Assembly: GCF_030848575.1 (NCBI RefSeq)
Contig: NZ_JAVDDX010000001.1
Coordinates: 1,426,001-1,490,000 of the forward strand
Origin: Haloarcula sp. H-GB4
GTDB lineage: Archaea > Halobacteriota > Halobacteria > Halobacteriales > Haloarculaceae
Direction: 5' to 3'
Length of the DNA stretch: 64,000 nt
The notes beneath the pieces are model-generated. The model was not told the origin of the DNA. It made no database searches and saw nothing but the letters and a program-made list of their open reading frames with translations. A program made the translations under genes and the position numbers. This document shows, in pieces, positions 9,780-17,971 of this stretch (the first letter of the stretch is position 1; each line of letters starts with the position of its first letter).

Positions 9780-10380
9780 GACTGCTGAAAAAACCGCGTC
9801 AGAGCAGTCCTCACTCGTACCGACAACACCTACGACAGCGAGTTATTCGGCCCGACCGGACGAGAGTTCTTGGCGGAACTCTCGCTCAGCGACGCCGACC
9901 GCACGATCATCGAAGCACACCTCTCGGTGATCGACGCGTACGACGAGCAGATCGAAACAATCGAGGAAACGATCGAACAGAAGGTACTGGAATCGCCAGC
10001 AGCCCAACGGCTGCTGACGATTCCGGGAGTTGGACAGTACACTGCCGCTGTGATCGTTGCCGAGGTCGGTGAAATTGACCGCTTCGATGAAGACAAAGAG
10101 CTCGTGAGCTACGCAGGGCTTGATCCGACGGTTCACCAATCTGGCGACAAAGAAATCCGTGGTGGCATCAGCAAAGAGGGCTCAGCGCCGTTGCGCTGGG
10201 CCCTCGTCCAGTGTGCGAACATAGCTGTTCGCTGTGACGAGTACCTCGGAAACTTCTATACGCGGCTGAAAGAACGGAAGAACCACCAGATAGCGATTGT
10301 CGCAACGGCCCGCAAGATGCTCGTGTCGATCTTCCACATGTTGACGCGTAAGGAGCCATACGACCCACCGGAGGTGAGTG

Positions 10381-10545
10381 CCTGAGCGACCGGACCGGTC
10401 GCTCAGGCATCCGGGCTCGATTCGACGTGTAGCACCAGCTTTCGCTGTGAAGATGGCCTCCGCCTGTCGGTGGCTTCACCACCTGTTTCAGGCTGCCGTC
10501 TGGTGATTCACAACTCTGCTTACGGGTGAGCGGACCGCTCACCCG
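10381..10545 (+). ncRNA. Two strong hairpins in the IS110 right end (bridge-RNA candidate or terminator)
   Basis: Two perfect inverted repeats follow the IS110 stop codon. The first is 10381-10393 paired with 10395-10407 (13 bases, one-base centre, containing the TGA). The second is 10523-10533 paired with 10535-10545 (11 bases, one-base centre). Both share the core CGGACCG at the centre. No T-run follows, so they do not look like intrinsic terminators. They could belong to the structured non-coding RNA of an IS1111-like IS110 element, or act at DNA level. Expression is not shown. Confidence 0.35.
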
Positions 10546-10635
10546 AAGTTTTTCATCGGTAGCGTGGCTAGTTTGGCGTGCAGGATTTTCATAGGCGGTT
10601 ACCACACCAAAGAGCAGGGTGGACGTTGAGGTGGT

Positions 10636-11337
10636 ATGAGCCCAGCGACCCTGCAAGATGATCCTTCGGTAGAGACGTTCTTCAATGTCGCGGAGACCGA
10701 GACGTTAGCGTTGTTTGAGCATCTCTCCTTCGAATTTCTTGAAGAGTTCGACGTGTTCACCCCGGCGGAGACGGGGTGAACACGAGACCATGATCCCCAG
10801 GGCTGATGCGTGGCTTCCTTCATTGTTACTACCACGATATCTACGGGATTCGTCCCGTTGAGTGAGAGTTCCAGAACACGGTTGTCTGGCTGAGCTGTGG
10901 GTTCGATCGACCGGCCGTCCAGAGACGCAGTCGATCGCTTTCTCACCGACCTCGAACACGTCGTTGACGAGGTGTTCGACCACCTCGTCGAGCAGCCGCG
11001 GCCTGCTCGACTTGACTTATTGCATCGATTCAACGGATGTGAGAACGATGCCTGCCGATCAAGACGCATCGAAGTGTTACGATCCAAGGATGACGAGTAC
11101 TACCACGGATACGGCTGCACGATTATCTTGACCGGACAAAAGATCCCGATTGCAGTCGAGTTCACCGAGAGCAAACAAGCGTCAGAAGAGACGGCGAGCG
11201 CGTCACGAGTGACGCGCTCGCCGTCGCCAAACCGATGTGGATGGTCGGTGACAGTATCTACAACACGCTCAACGGGCATGACCACCTGCTGGCCGCAGGG
11301 GTCGTGCCAGTCCCCACAACGCGCGAAACACAATTAA
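10636..11337 (+). pseudogene. IS4-type transposase, copy 2 (truncated, several stops)
   Basis: It keeps the original start: ATG 10636, then MSPATLQDDPSVETFFNVAE, which defines the true N-terminus lost in copy 1. A stop follows within about 50 codons and frame breaks follow near 10900 and 11000. Sequence corresponding to the last third of copy 1 is missing. The damage is greater than in copy 1, in line with an older insertion that later hosted IS110. Confidence 0.75.
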
Positions 11338-11600
11338 ACCAACGGACAGATCGTTCCTTAATTCCCGCTAATAGACGATGTCTACGTAGCGGAACTATAA
11401 TATAGCTAGAAAAGAAATCCTAATATAGAATAATAAAACAAAGAGAAATTCGCAAAATGTTTTTATTATGCATACCTTTTTCCAACGTTGTGGGTAACAA
11501 AATATCCGTCAATGTACAAAAGAGGTTAGAAGAGCTATGATATGCATAACTATGATAATACATTTAGTACCAAGCATAATTATCATACAAGATACATAAC

Positions 11601-13427
11601 ATGGATTCAAACGTCTTGTCTGATACTGAGCCAGTCTTTTATTTTTCTGTAGTCTTCTGTATCTTATTGACTGGTTTGTTTGTTTTCTCCAACAGTTCGA
11701 AATTATTTGGACTGGTATTATTTTCAATTGGCATTTCAGTTTTGCTTGGATGGAGAAGTTTAGACGACTCTACACCATCTGCCAAGTTAGACAGGCGGTA
11801 TTTAGATATATCAGTTTATTTGGGTATCACATCTATGATTATATCATCATATACAACTCCGATCGGTGTTCCTACCTTATTTTATGTATTAATGCTTGTA
11901 ACCGCTTGCTTGTTGCTCACACGAGTCTACTGGTATCCAGAGATGCGGGTGGTCTTTCCAATCTTACTCTATGCAACCACAATTCGTCTCAGCTATTGGT
12001 ACGCTGCCCCTGCATTTGGACGTGATACAATTAAACATCTCAGGTTTTCACAATATATGGTACAATATGGTGAACCAATACCGTCATCTGTTAATTACTA
12101 CCACTATTATCCAACTGCTCATTCAATTGTAACTGCTGTTTCTCATATCTTGGACGTTCCTGTGCGCGTTGCATATTACATAGGCATCGGTATTCCAATA
12201 ATATTTGGAATTTTAGGAATAGCCATTGTCATTCCTTATCTCTTGACGAACTCTGAGGCTGAAATCCAGACAATCAATTTCGCATGTCTCTATCTTGCGT
12301 TAGCACCATTCCATATTCGATATTCAACACATATTCTCGCTCAGAGCTTGACACTCGCTTATTTACCATTTACCATTTTTGCTTTCATCTCTGATGATAA
12401 ACGTTTTCTTAGCATCGGCATTCTTTCTGTTATCATTGTGATTTTCACCCACAACACTCCTGGTATTGTATTATCCACATTCGGAATCATACTTATTCTG
12501 GCTAGATATTCATCTAATTATATTTCTCTCCCAGTGTCACATAATAAAACTTCCCCACTTGTTATTCCTATAATTGGAATACTACTGTTAGAATATTGGA
12601 TTCGTATTGATTATATATCTCTTCAGATAAGTAGAATATTCCGATTGTTTGATGCAGGAGGATCACTATTTTCGACGACATCGGGATCCTCGAGTGTGGC
12701 AGCTGCTCCAAACTTTATTCAAAGTCCCCTTTTACATAGAGGTCTTGGTCTGTTATTCGGGGCTGCCGTTATCCTTGGCACTTCCATTCATGTCATTAAT
12801 AAGGCGCGCTCTAATAATATCGGCTTGGCAACAGATTATTATATCACAGTATCAATAATATTTGCTGGCCTAAGCAGCGTAGTGTTTATTGGACTGGATA
12901 CTGAGATTCGGCGACTTTTTCCTTTCGCACCCATCTTAATCTCTCCTGTTGTAGGCTACCTGTTTTATAAAGTGGCTAGTAATAAAAATGAAGATGCCAT
13001 CATAATATATTTAGTTATACTAATAATTCCTTGTCTAATCCTTACCTCGGCTGCAGGAGCTGGATTTAGCCCTGCAGTTGCTATGACTGAGGACCGGCCG
13101 GAACATTACCGAAATTATGTCACAAACAGTCAAATCAGTGGTGCGATAACTATTGGTGAAACTGCCCCTGAACTAACCGTCGATTGGTACATGGTCCATG
13201 GAATATCCCACTTATTCGTGGAAAAAAATCACTCCAAAAATAATTCGGTTGATAACTCCCCAATATCTCAAGCAGACAAAGTCCGGGTAATAGATAACGA
13301 AGGAGAAATCGAATGTAATAACACATTCTATTATTTAGACTATCATTCGCGGGCTTTCGGAACTCAACCACCTAACGGACACCGCATTTTAGATGTTGGT
13401 GATGCATTCGCCATTGATTGTAGATAA
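11601..13427 (+). CDS. Polytopic membrane protein, GT-C-like (glycan assembly)
   Basis: 608 aa with roughly 13-14 hydrophobic segments and a soluble tail of about 100 residues. The loop YAAPAFGRDTIKHLRF (about residues 134-149) has an acidic residue placed like the catalytic Asp of GT-C enzymes, and YYHYYPTAHSIV follows. It resembles archaeal membrane proteins of Wzy, STT3 or O-antigen-ligase type in outline, but I cannot assign one. It is flanked by IS debris on both sides, with an AT-rich 260-base upstream spacer (11338-11600) that must contain the promoter. Composition is notably AT-rich (many ATA and TTA codons), unlike genes beyond 17 kb, suggesting horizontal acquisition. Confidence 0.75.
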   Translation: MDSNVLSDTEPVFYFSVVFCILLTGLFVFSNSSKLFGLVLFSIGISVLLGWRSLDDSTPSAKLDRRYLDISVYLGITSMIISSYTTPIGVPTLFYVLMLVTACLLLTRVYWYPEMRVVFPILLYATTIRLSYWYAAPAFGRDTIKHLRFSQYMVQYGEPIPSSVNYYHYYPTAHSIVTAVSHILDVPVRVAYYIGIGIPIIFGILGIAIVIPYLLTNSEAEIQTINFACLYLALAPFHIRYSTHILAQSLTLAYLPFTIFAFISDDKRFLSIGILSVIIVIFTHNTPGIVLSTFGIILILARYSSNYISLPVSHNKTSPLVIPIIGILLLEYWIRIDYISLQISRIFRLFDAGGSLFSTTSGSSSVAAAPNFIQSPLLHRGLGLLFGAAVILGTSIHVINKARSNNIGLATDYYITVSIIFAGLSSVVFIGLDTEIRRLFPFAPILISPVVGYLFYKVASNKNEDAIIIYLVILIIPCLILTSAAGAGFSPAVAMTEDRPEHYRNYVTNSQISGAITIGETAPELTVDWYMVHGISHLFVEKNHSKNNSVDNSPISQADKVRVIDNEGEIECNNTFYYLDYHSRAFGTQPPNGHRILDVGDAFAIDCR

Positions 13428-13472
13428 TCAGCTCTGTAGATTCGGCACACTGCAGTTGATGTCACAGATATC

Positions 13473-13823
13473 TCACGCTTCGGCGAAGGTGTAGACGGTC
13501 ACTTTCAGCAGCATCTCTCGGAACTCCAGCCAACAGTTTCGCGCACGCACGGTAGCGCCGAGCATGCGCTTGATGCTTGAGAAGACGGTTTCTGATTGGA
13601 GCGCTGGGTGATACTGATCACCCTCCATGCGGGCGCTACGGACGTGATTGAGCGGGTTCATGATCCTGTGTTTGGTCAGCAGTCTGATGCCGTTTTCATG
13701 AAGTTCGTCGCGGAAGGCTTTTGCTGTCATAGCCACAGTCAGCGGCGAGGCTCCGCAGGTCGCCGGCGTTGAGTGATCAGCGCAACTTTTGAGCATTTGG
13801 GAGGAACATTTGGATCCAGTCAA
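13473..13823 (-). pseudogene. C-terminal fragment of an IS5-type transposase
   Basis: The readable part is the C-terminal DDE end, with QSETVFSSIKRMLGATVRAR and the ending MLLKVTVYTFAEA. This corresponds to the Glu-containing segment of IS5-type transposases (compare MAETCFSVVKRSHGATVRAQ in the element at 9 kb). The N-terminal two thirds and both element ends are missing. Its upstream part runs into the IS630-type remnant, so one element disrupted the other. Confidence 0.7.
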
Positions 13824-14879
13824 CCGCGAAACTCAGCCGATGGCTCAACCAGAGAAATGTCTCGGTGAGATACTCTCGAAAGTGGTCTTTGTCCTCGAAG
13901 GTCTCTGGCGAGACCTCACGTTTGAGATCCTTCTACAGTGGTTCGATTACGTTCAGCGTCGGCGAGTATAGCGGGGTGAAGACGAACTCGATACCGAGTT
14001 CGTCGGCCCATTGTTGTGTGATTCTCGCGTGATGTGAGCCATAATTGTCGGCCACGAGCAGAATCCGACCCCGCGGACTCTGCTCGCGGATCTCTTCAAG
14101 CGCCTCGACAATCGTCTCCTTGACCAGCTTTTTCTTGTACGTGATCACGCTCTGGCCGGTCAGCGCATAGAACCCAATCGACCGCTATGGGAATGTCACT
14201 AGCAGCTTCTCAATCGTGTCCGTCCGGTCAAACGACCACAGCCGCCGGGAATTCTCAAACTGCTGTGGCCACGCCTCATCGAAAGAATCCAAAAACGATT
14301 GGATCAGCCTCCTCGTCATGATCCTCGCCGAGCGCCTGCTTCAGGCGCTCGGCAAGAATCTCATCAGCGTCGTCGGGCCGGCGTGGATCCATCGGACGAG
14401 GTTTCACGTAATTCATCCCAGCTTCGCGGAGTTTGCGGCTGAGATGTTCCGGATGGTACGTAACGCCGTAGCGGTCTTTGATGAAAGTCCCTATAGCTTG
14501 TGGTGTCCACGGTTGACCGTCTTCGAAAATAGTACAGAGTTCCTCAAAGTGTTCATACGAGAGCTTGGGCGGTCCGCCGCCGCCGAAGCGCGAGCAGAGT
14601 CCGTCAACGGTGTCATCATTCCACGCGCGTCCCCAGCGACGCGGTGGGATTTGCCCAGTTCGATACGGAGTGCATGCAGCGTGAGCATCGCCCACTCGGC
14701 GAACCCGCCATCCCCTTCGGGGTCGGCGGGTTCGTCCGGGTTATCGACAACTGATTTAGCCTTAACCACCGTAACAGAGGTGAAGAGGCGGAATTCTGAT
14801 ACCACAATACCCTGTTTCTCCGCTTTCTACGGCAATAACGCGGTCATAGCGGTTCCATCTAGCGAAACTACGGAGCCAA
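13777..14879 (-). pseudogene. IS630-type transposase (ISH16-like), broken
   Basis: In order on the minus strand: an HTH segment (RRWGRAWNDDTVDGL), a second winged-helix segment (GQPWTPQAIGTFIKDRYGV, then LREAGMNYVKPRPMDP) and the DDE_3 domain (RILLVADNYGSHHARI, then FVFTPLYSPTLNVIEPL). Frame shifts occur near 14660 and 14270-14160, and a stop follows NVIEPL at about 13933. The terminus is GAGCCAA at about 14873-14879, next to the IS6 left end. A second remnant of the same element is at 4258-4478. Confidence 0.75.
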
Positions 14880-14889
14880 TCATTTTATT

Positions 14890-15636
14890 GGGCACTGTCT
14901 AGTTGAGCGAGTTTGAGAAACGAGGAGGCCGTAGCGAGAAGTGTCCATGCAACTCGCAGACCTCCTCAGAGAGACGTTAGATGAGGACAGCCAAGACGTT
15001 TGGGAGAATGAGCGCACCCCGACACCCGTCCGGCGATTTGGGGTGCGTCTCCATACTGCGGGGCTGTCGATCAGGGAGACGGTCGCTATCTTAGACCTGC
15101 TGGGTGTCGATCGCTCTCACGGGGCTGTCTGGCACTGGGTTCATACATTGTCTGAGGCTCAGAGCGACCCGCCGACGGCGGAGCCGTCGCGGGTCGCAGT
15201 CGACGAGAAACAAATTGAGGTTGACGGCGAAAAGAAGTGGTTGTACGCCGCTGTCGACACCGAGTCATAACTGCTGCTTGAAGTTGACGTGTTCAGCCGC
15301 CGCGGGACTGACCCCGCGGCGGCGTTCCTGCATCGACTCACGCAGAAACACGATGTCGCTGATTCAGTGTTTCTCGTTGATGCTGGCGGCTATCTGACTG
15401 CCCTCTCACGTCATGATTTGAGCGGTCGTCTCGACTACCGAATCCGGAACCACATTGAAAATTGGTTCCAGACTGTAACCATGCGCATCGACCGCTTTCA
15501 CTCCTTCTGGAGGGGCAGTCAATCAAGCGCGAAACAGTGGTTACGACGATTCAGACACCACTACAACCACGAACGGCCGAACCAAGCTCTTGACGGAAAA
15601 ACGCCAGCTGAGGAGATCCAGAACTAGACAGTGCCC
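14890..15636 (+). mobile_element. IS6-family element
   Basis: Terminal inverted repeat GGGCACTGTCTAGTT at 14890-14904 with its inverted copy at 15622-15636. Size (about 747 bases) and organisation fit the IS6/IS26 family, which includes several haloarchaeal ISH elements. It is inserted exactly beside the IS630-type terminus. No flanking duplication is evident, which is common when IS6 elements have recombined. Confidence 0.85.
14947..15627 (+). pseudogene. IS6-family transposase with an in-frame stop
   Basis: Start ATG 14947 (MQLADLLRETLDED). The zinc-finger-less archaeal IS6 layout is present: an N-terminal HTH (LSIRETVAILDLLGVDRSHG), the first Asp in RVAVDEKQIEV, the second in VFLVDAGGYL and a C-terminal YNHERPNQALDGKTPAEE. 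A TAA at 15268-15270 interrupts it after AAVDTES, and the frame continues unchanged behind the stop. Only one substitution would be needed to restore it, so the inactivation is recent. Confidence 0.85.
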
Positions 15637-15785
15637 CGAAGAGACTTACATCCGATTTGTGACCGTTCCAACACCGTCATGAAGTCTTCCAGGTACTGGG
15701 CTAGAAAGCCTCAGAAACCCGTTTTAGTTCACCGTAATCTATGCCCCAAGAGCGTTTAATTAGATACCACCAAACCTATAATTTT

Positions 15786-17270
15786 CTACAGACTGGAGAA
15801 TCTATTGTCCGGGAGTTGGTTTGCTATTTTTTGAAGGTCGTTCCGAGGAATGCCCCCTGCTAGTATAGCTGTGGTTATGAAAATGAGTGCACCTAACGGG
15901 GGTACGATGATCAAAGATATAATTCCATCGAATAAATTAGACAACCAAAATATTATTGGACCGGCCACAACAACAGTCAGTGCTGCCCGCAAGAACATTC
16001 TTAAACTCACTGGATTATATCCGATATACTTTGCACACAATGTCTGAGTAATCAGGAGGCTCCCGTACCCTATAGTTGTAGCGACTGCTGCTCCAACAGT
16101 TCCATACGAAGGGATCAAAAGAGCATTAAGTACTAAATTAAGCACTGCTGTAAAGCCTGTAGCAGCTATAAGTGGCTTCATACTCCCTTTTGCATGAGTG
16201 ATAGCTAAAATAGGCCGGGCTACAGCGAAACCCAACGTGCCAGGCAGTAAGAACAACAAGGGCTTGACAGCCGGAGAGTATTCAGCCCCGAAAAAGAATG
16301 GGACAAATACGTCCGCCAATGCAGCAAGTCCAGTAGCGCAAAGTAATGTAAAAAGTAAGACGTATCGAGTTGCCCTAACCGCCATATTATTGATTTTATC
16401 AATGGCGTTTGTTCGCCACAAATCTGATACAGATTGTATAAGAACTTGTTGTAAAGACTGTGGAGCAACCCAAAGAAGTTCTACAAGCACTAGTGCCGCT
16501 TTATAATATCCGACAGTAGCATCATCTACCGTACGCTGAAGCATCAAAATATCAACATGATAAAGCGATGTGAGTAAAAAAATATACACGATTGAAGTAT
16601 GGTTAAAAAACGCCAGTTCTTTTTTTGGAAAAGTGCTTGGGATGGGTCGGAGAACTGCCTTAATGTCGATTTTCTGCCAGACAAGGAATATTCCGATTGT
16701 AAACATGAGTATATTTGAAATTATATGCCCAGTGATAACACCTGCAACCCCAAAATTGAAATAAGCAAGACCGACTGCCAATAATATGAATGTTGTCTGT
16801 TGTCCGATCCTGAGTTTCTCGGAGTGGTTCTCTAAATGAAGCCCCATTAAAACTCTCCGGGTAAACTCCCTATACTGCGTAACTATAGCCCACAAAGCAA
16901 CCAAATAAAAATAAATAGTATACTCAGTTCCGAATACCGAGGCAACGACACCACTAGCAGAACCGAAAACCAATATTGCTGCAACAATTAAAGCCAGCAG
17001 TCCACCTAATCGAGAATAATATGCCCATACATAATCCTTCCAATTATTTATATCGCGATCCTCAGAAAAATATTTTTGTGCTCCATTTACCACACCAGAA
17101 CTCATTAGTGTCTTCAGAAGGCCAAATACAGCTAGGATAGTGGCATATTGCCCATAAAGAGAAGCTCCCAGAATCCTCGTTAACAACGGTGTAGAGATCG
17201 CCCCCAAGACCATTACAATGACACGGGCAGACGCCACTGACCAGAAAGCTGAAAAGAGACTTCGTCCCAT
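15786..17270 (-). CDS. Wzx-like polysaccharide flippase
   Basis: 494 aa when started at 17270 (MGRSLFSAFWSVASARVIV). A frame open to 17393 adds 41 residues that lack membrane character and run into a repeat, so the internal start is preferred. About 14 membrane helices fit the MOP/Wzx superfamily, with the typical first segment GAISTPLLTRILGASLYGQY. It would flip lipid-linked glycans to the outer face, which completes the set of donor, transferase and flippase genes in the island. AT-rich codon use as in its neighbours. It is the last glycan gene before the conjugation module. Confidence 0.85.
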   Translation of the reverse strand: MGRSLFSAFWSVASARVIVMVLGAISTPLLTRILGASLYGQYATILAVFGLLKTLMSSGVVNGAQKYFSEDRDINNWKDYVWAYYSRLGGLLALIVAAILVFGSASGVVASVFGTEYTIYFYLVALWAIVTQYREFTRRVLMGLHLENHSEKLRIGQQTTFILLAVGLAYFNFGVAGVITGHIISNILMFTIGIFLVWQKIDIKAVLRPIPSTFPKKELAFFNHTSIVYIFLLTSLYHVDILMLQRTVDDATVGYYKAALVLVELLWVAPQSLQQVLIQSVSDLWRTNAIDKINNMAVRATRYVLLFTLLCATGLAALADVFVPFFFGAEYSPAVKPLLFLLPGTLGFAVARPILAITHAKGSMKPLIAATGFTAVLNLVLNALLIPSYGTVGAAVATTIGYGSLLITQTLCAKYIGYNPVSLRMFLRAALTVVVAGPIIFWLSNLFDGIISLIIVPPLGALIFITTAILAGGIPRNDLQKIANQLPDNRFSSL

Positions 17271-17360
17271 AGTATAATTTACAATAAGATGTATTCTGAA
17301 CAAAGTATAAGCGTGACGGTTTATATTTGGAAATTTCATGTTTACTAGCACCGTACAGTA

Positions 17361-17409
17361 AGGTCGTGGCTGCGCGCGCAGCGAAGCGAGCACGGAGCGG
17401 AGGGTGGGG
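17361..17409. repeat. 49-base direct repeat, copy 1
   Basis: Identical over 49 bases with 32944-32992, in the same orientation. It begins AGGTCGTGGC, has the core GCGAAGCGAGCACGGAGCGG and ends GGGTGGGG. Copy 1 lies at the junction between the AT-rich glycan island and the GC-rich conjugation module. Copy 2 is just upstream of a stem-loop leader in the accessory block. Confidence 0.8.
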
Positions 17410-17971
17410 AGGTGGGGCCGCGGGGCTGTGGTCGAAACGAACGGGGAAGGGCCCCGCTAGTCGCTCGCCACCAGCCCGGCGACCGAGTCAGTTGGTGTGA
17501 GATGGGTTTCGCCCGCTTAGTACACCGTCTAGGAGTAGCGTGCGATCTTGTGTTTCGAGGTCGGCACGGTTTCGCTGACCGCCGTCACCAGGTCTGCCTA
17601 GGTGAGCATCTTCCCCGGCATGAGCCGACCGCCGCGTAGACTGTCGCCCGGCCACAGTCTTTCGTGCCGTGCCCGGACCGATGGGGACTGAATCGGCCAC
17701 GTCTGGCAACCGTTCGCCGACCGTCACTAGGTCTATCCCTGTTTCCACGTCGATGCCAGTCTCACCGGGGGCCGTCACGACCCGGTCTACCGCCCAATCG
17801 CGAACTACCGGCGCGTCCACGGAGGTCTGCAACCGGATCTTCCGTGCGGCTGCACACACTCGCTCACGACTGCTTTTTGTGAACTGGACTATCTGGGCCG
17901 GGGTTCGCTCGCACGCCCTGCTAACTCAAATTTTGCTCGGACCACATGGTCTAGAACACAACGTTCAACCG
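17410..17971. other. 562-base spacer without a supported gene
   Basis: GC-rich sequence between the repeat and the stop of the VirB4-like gene. A minus-strand frame (about 17488-17859) has a stretch with haloarchaeal acidic character (APGETGIDVETGIDLVTVGE) that then degrades into arginine-rich nonsense. This could be a decayed gene downstream in the operon. I see no RNA gene or promoter. Confidence 0.35.

Larger units (their letters stand above)
8455..10385 (+). pseudogene. IS110-family DEDD transposase, split by an IS5-type element
   Basis: The N-terminal half (8455 to about 8845) starts MYLGIDTHKKYSQVAVVD and has the RuvC-like acidic residues: Asp in GIDTHK, Glu in AAIEASGNYR, Asp in DRVDAKKL. 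The C-terminal half (about 9780-10385) has the Transposase_20 region, with LLTIPGVGQYTA and GGISKEGSAPLRWAL containing the catalytic Ser candidate. Removing the inserted element restores the frame only as far as a run of six A at 9788-9793. There the coding frame must shift by -1 to read on. The gene is dead unless both the insertion is removed and slippage occurs. Confidence 0.8.
8258..10594 (+). mobile_element. IS110-family element inside IS4-type copy 2
   Basis: It is bounded by CTATGAAAATCCTGC at 8258-8272 and its exact inverted copy at 10580-10594. It carries a DEDD transposase split by an IS5-type insertion. There are about 180 non-coding bases on the left (8273-8454) and 194 on the right (10386-10579). 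IS110-group elements carry a structured guide (bridge) RNA in such a non-coding end; which end applies here cannot be settled by eye. Terminal inverted repeats of 15 bases are unusual for IS110 and more like the IS1111 subgroup. Confidence 0.75.
8238..11337 (+). mobile_element. IS4-type insertion sequence, copy 2 (interrupted and truncated)
   Basis: The left terminus GAGGGTGTCATA is at 8238-8249. The internal sequence resumes at about 10595 with GCGGTTACCACACC, which in copy 1 lies directly behind the terminus. The gap is filled by the IS110 element. Similarity to copy 1 ends at about 11332 inside the transposase, just before CAATTAA, so the right third and right inverted repeat are gone. Confidence 0.75.

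Noticed and set aside
10381-10407. Intrinsic terminator after the IS110 gene
   Set aside because: A strong hairpin, but no T-run follows and it contains the stop codon.
17271-17393. N-terminal extension of the flippase
   Set aside because: It runs into the 49-base repeat and has no membrane or family features.
17488-17859. Minus-strand frame between the 49-base repeat and VirB4
   Set aside because: Only a short central stretch is protein-like; the rest degrades into Arg-rich sequence. I keep it as a possible decayed gene, not as a CDS.
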